DNA of 53,408 nucleotides, from the NCBI GenBank assembly GCA_022568135.1, contig JADFFQ010000023.1, forward strand, positions 1-53,408. The letters run 5' to 3'. Made by a program: the position numbers and the translations under genes. This DNA comes from Planctomycetota bacterium. GTDB taxonomy: Bacteria > Planctomycetota > Phycisphaerae > Phycisphaerales > SM1A02. The notes beneath the pieces are model-generated. The model ran no database searches. It saw only the letters and a program-made list of their open reading frames with translations, and had not been told where the DNA came from. Shown piece after piece: positions 50,682-53,408 of the stretch (the stretch's first letter is position 1; the number at the start of each line of letters is the position of its first letter).

Positions 50682-53408
50682 TTACTTTCGTCGGCCGCAG
50701 CAGTGCTTGTACTTCTTGCCGGAGCCGCAAGGGCACGGCTCATTGCGCCCGATGGCCGGGCTGGTTCGGCGAATCGGCTGGCGCTTGGGTCTGGCGGTGG
50801 CGGTGGCGGTGCCGGCACGTTGGGCAGCCACCAGATCGCGGCGCTGGGTCGCGGTCCCGGCCGCGGTCGCCGCAGCAGCGGCCGCAGCAATCGCCGGCTG
50901 AGCCGGGCGGGTCACCGGCCCGCCGGGTCCCGGACGCACCGCTACCCCCGGCGCCGCTGCCGGCGGCGGCTGCGGCGTTAGCCTGGCCTTGAAGATCAGG
51001 TCCGTCACCTTGTCACGCACCGACTGACCCATCTCTTCGAATAGCCGCCCCGCCTCGCGCTTGAACTCGATGCGCGGGTCCCGCTGGCTGAACGAGCGGA
51101 ACCCAATCGACTCCTTGATCTGGTCCATCGAGTAGAGGTGATCCTTCCAGGCAGAATCGAGTATCTGTAGCAGCACCCACCGCTCGAACTGGGTGAGCTC
51201 CGATCGAAGGACCGACGCAATCTTCTCCTCGGCCACAGTTTGGGGATCATCCTCCGCCCGCTTGTGTTCATCGTCGGTCAGCTTCGCGTTGCAGTTGTGG
51301 TCGAACCACTCATCGAGCTGATCGGGTGAGCTGCCGGCTGCCACGGCCCGTTCGGCCCGTTCGGCGATTCGCGATTCGTCCCACTTCTCTGCCTCAGCAA
51401 TGAGCAGAGCGCGCAGCTGGGCGGGATCGGCCGAAGGCAGTGCCTGCGGGTTCCAGGTCAGCTCATACTTAGCCTTGACCCACGTACAGAACTGCTGCAA
51501 CGCGTGCTGCGGATCCTGCGACATGACGACCGAGGTCATGTCCAGGGCGAAGTCGATCGGATAAGTGAGCTCGCGACGTTGATATGCTTCACGGGCGCGG
51601 GTCATCAGTTTCTCGACCGCATCGTCGAGGTCTTCAATCCCGACGAAGTCGTCCGCCTTGAACGTGCCGTTGAACTTGTTGCTCGCCCAGCCGGCCAGCT
51701 CCTTCTCGCCGTAGTTGTCAACCAGGTATTGATCGAGCGGCGAGAGGTCCGCGTTGTCGATGCGCTTCTCGGCCGCCTGCTCCAAAAGGACGATGATCTC
51801 GTCGGCAGTGATCTCGCGCAACCGGGTGTGCTTCAGACCGGCCTGGAAGTTGGCATTGCCCCAATCCGCGAGACCCTTGACATCCCATGAGTCCGCATCG
51901 GTATCGGCCGGCATGTACTCGCCGATCGTGACCCGAATGACGACGCACGCCTCTTGTATCGCATCGATTCGGACGAGCTCGTGCAGGTCCTGGCGGTCTT
52001 TGCCGCGGAGACGAATCGGATCGATCGCCACGTTGAGGTTCTCATGGACCCACTCACCCATGCAGTTGGCCACGTAGTTCTTGTCCAGGAAGCGGTACAC
52101 GGCATCCAGCACCGCCTCGTCGATGTACTGGAAGATCAGATGCTTGACATTGCGACCTGCCAGCACGTTCTGGCGGATGGAGTAGAAGACGCCGCGCTGC
52201 ACATCCATCGGCTCGTCGTACTCAAGGATGTTCTTGCGGACCAGGAAGTTTCGCTCTTCAACCTTGCGCTGGGCGCGGACGACCGACTTGGTCAGCATCG
52301 GATGCTCGATGGCGTCGCCTTCCTTCATTCCCAGCTTGCTGAGCACCTTGAGGGTGGTGGGCCCGGCGAACATCTTCATCAGATCGTCTTCGAGGCTCAG
52401 GAACACGCGGCTGGAGCCCCTGTCGCCTTGGCGGCCGCAGCGGCCGCGGAGCTGATTGTCGATCCGCCGCGCCTCGTGGCGCTCCGTGGCGATCACGTGC
52501 AGACCACCCATGTCCTCGACGTCTTGGAATACGCTCAGCCGATGAAGCAGCGATCCCCCTGATTTGTCCAGCTCTTGAAGCAATTGCTCCTGGGACATCG
52601 ACGCCGACTTGCTCTCGCTGACCCAGCACCGATCCACCGCCCAGTTGCGAAGCAGCGCCAGGCGGATCTCGTCATCGGACATCGACTCGACCTCGCCCTT
52701 GGCCAGGTCCAGCTCCTTGGGGGCCAGGCAGCGGTAGACGGAGGCGACGATCTGCTGGGGCGGCGTGTCGGGGGTGACGTTCTTGGGACATATGCCGCGG
52801 CGCTTCCAATGGTCGATGAGCTGCTTGGGCGTAAAGCGGCCGAGGACGATGTCGGTGCCGCGCCCGGCCATGTTGGTCGCGATCATCACCGCCCCCAGCT
52901 CACCGGCGTGGGCGATGATGTCCGCCTCGCGCTCGTGCTGCTTGGCGTTGAGCACCTCGTGCTGGATGTTGTATTTCCGCCTCAGCATCTCGCTGATCTT
53001 TTCGGACTTCTCCACGCTGGTGGTTCCCACGAGTATCGGCCGGCCTACATCGTGGAAGGCTTTGATCTCATCGACGATCGCGTCCCATTTGTCCTTGACG
53101 GCGAGGAACACGACATCGTTGTGATCGGTGCGGATCACGGGGACATTGGTGGGAATGGCGATCACGTCCAGCTTGTAGATCTCGTAGAACTCGGTCGCCT
53201 CGGTATCGGCGGTGCCGGTCATGCCCGCGAGGCGGCCGTACAGCTTGAAGAAGTTCTGAATCGTGATCGTGGCCATGGTCTGCGTTTCCTGCTTGATCGG
53301 CACGCCTTCCTTGGACTCGATCGCCTGGTGCAATCCATCGGACCATTGCCGGCCGATCATCTTCCGCCCGGTGCTCTGATCGACGATGACGACACTCTGT
53401 TGGCCTTG
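50682..53408 (-). CDS. secA: Preprotein translocase ATPase SecA (partial, 5' end off the window)
   Basis: The motor of Sec-dependent export. The frame is open to the right edge, so 908 C-terminal residues are visible; the Walker A domain lies outside. The visible part starts within the preprotein cross-linking/NBD1 region ([17 protein letters not shown]), then [29 protein letters not shown] and [17 protein letters not shown] of NBD2, and the helical scaffold and wing. A long linker and an Ala-rich stretch precede the zinc-binding tail [19 protein letters not shown]. Compared with E. coli SecA there are insertions in the C-terminal half, as is usual in planctomycetes. Confidence 0.96.
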   Translation of the reverse strand, partial: QGQQSVVIVDQSTGRKMIGRQWSDGLHQAIESKEGVPIKQETQTMATITIQNFFKLYGRLAGMTGTADTEATEFYEIYKLDVIAIPTNVPVIRTDHNDVVFLAVKDKWDAIVDEIKAFHDVGRPILVGTTSVEKSEKISEMLRRKYNIQHEVLNAKQHEREADIIAHAGELGAVMIATNMAGRGTDIVLGRFTPKQLIDHWKRRGICPKNVTPDTPPQQIVASVYRCLAPKELDLAKGEVESMSDDEIRLALLRNWAVDRCWVSESKSASMSQEQLLQELDKSGGSLLHRLSVFQDVEDMGGLHVIATERHEARRIDNQLRGRCGRQGDRGSSRVFLSLEDDLMKMFAGPTTLKVLSKLGMKEGDAIEHPMLTKSVVRAQRKVEERNFLVRKNILEYDEPMDVQRGVFYSIRQNVLAGRNVKHLIFQYIDEAVLDAVYRFLDKNYVANCMGEWVHENLNVAIDPIRLRGKDRQDLHELVRIDAIQEACVVIRVTIGEYMPADTDADSWDVKGLADWGNANFQAGLKHTRLREITADEIIVLLEQAAEKRIDNADLSPLDQYLVDNYGEKELAGWASNKFNGTFKADDFVGIEDLDDAVEKLMTRAREAYQRRELTYPIDFALDMTSVVMSQDPQHALQQFCTWVKAKYELTWNPQALPSADPAQLRALLIAEAEKWDESRIAERAERAVAAGSSPDQLDEWFDHNCNAKLTDDEHKRAEDDPQTVAEEKIASVLRSELTQFERWVLLQILDSAWKDHLYSMDQIKESIGFRSFSQRDPRIEFKREAGRLFEEMGQSVRDKVTDLIFKARLTPQPPPAAAPGVAVRPGPGGPVTRPAQPAIAAAAAAATAAGTATQRRDLVAAQRAGTATATARPKRQPIRRTSPAIGRNEPCPCGSGKKYKHCCGRRK

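Noticed and set aside
1-53408. A CRISPR array or an intact prophage or transposon
   Set aside because: No regularly spaced direct repeats of CRISPR type and no integrase, capsid or intact transposase gene was found on reading both strands.

Overview
The window is about 53.4 kb of GC-rich bacterial chromosome, most probably from a planctomycete of the Phycisphaerae type. The clues are several secreted repeat proteins that end in Asp/Asn-rich dockerin-like modules with a terminal NWGPCP-type motif, DUF4159 and HExxH/TPR secreted proteins, a Gld-like ABC system with a DUF4340 protein, and a divergent RNase HII-like protein. This assignment rests on family recognition only; no rRNA or tRNA gene was seen. 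The left edge cuts a methyltransferase gene and the right edge cuts secA, so both are partial.

Layout: 0-6.4 kb holds a SAM methyltransferase, sppA, a DUF4159 protein and recQ. 6.4-8.85 kb is an accessory island with visibly lower GC: a large palindrome, a DUF2513 gene, a compact operon of three 4-nt-overlapping ORFs around a two-TM SLATT-like protein, then debris of an insertion sequence and of a beta-propeller-like gene. 8.86-16.0 kb carries a thioesterase, a purN-type formyltransferase, two tandem secreted zinc-metallopeptidase paralogues, a DUF502-hpf-ptsN-ptsH (nitrogen-PTS/ribosome-hibernation) operon and gpsA. 16.0-18.45 kb has a large FG-GAP repeat protein flanked by GC hairpin repeats. 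18.45-25.35 kb has a P1B-type ATPase with an unusual CPG motif, a small membrane protein, a retropepsin-like gene with a small partner and a truncated nucleotidyltransferase-like tail, class I fructose-bisphosphate aldolase, a DUF1579 protein and gamma-glutamyltransferase.

25.35-26.2 kb is gene-free but full of nested inverted repeats, with a possible promoter and end hairpin on the minus strand. It is the best candidate for an undescribed structured RNA of about 510 nt. 26.2-32.9 kb carries a PEGA-domain protein, mnmA, the RNase HII-like gene, a strong promoter with a leader of about 360 nt, fusA and ribD. 32.85-38.0 kb is a four-gene minus-strand operon: ATPase, permease, GldG-like protein and DUF4340 protein. 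38.2-41 kb has a GAF/response-regulator protein and prmC. 41.5-45.9 kb has a lipoprotein and two more secreted dockerin-like proteins (FG-GAP-like and beta-helix). 46-53.4 kb has a second gamma-glutamyltransferase, a sugar phosphate isomerase-like protein, a DUF4442-DUF-like/polytopic membrane protein pair, and secA.

Tightly coupled sets, judged by ATGA/GTGA/TTGA overlaps, are sppA-DUF4159, thioesterase-purN, hpf-ptsN, the Gld-like ABC operon, the retropepsin pair, DUF4442-membrane protein, and the three-ORF accessory operon. Positions, motifs and repeats were read from the sequence. Family names come from recognition without a database search, and promoters and RNA structure are pattern-based predictions.
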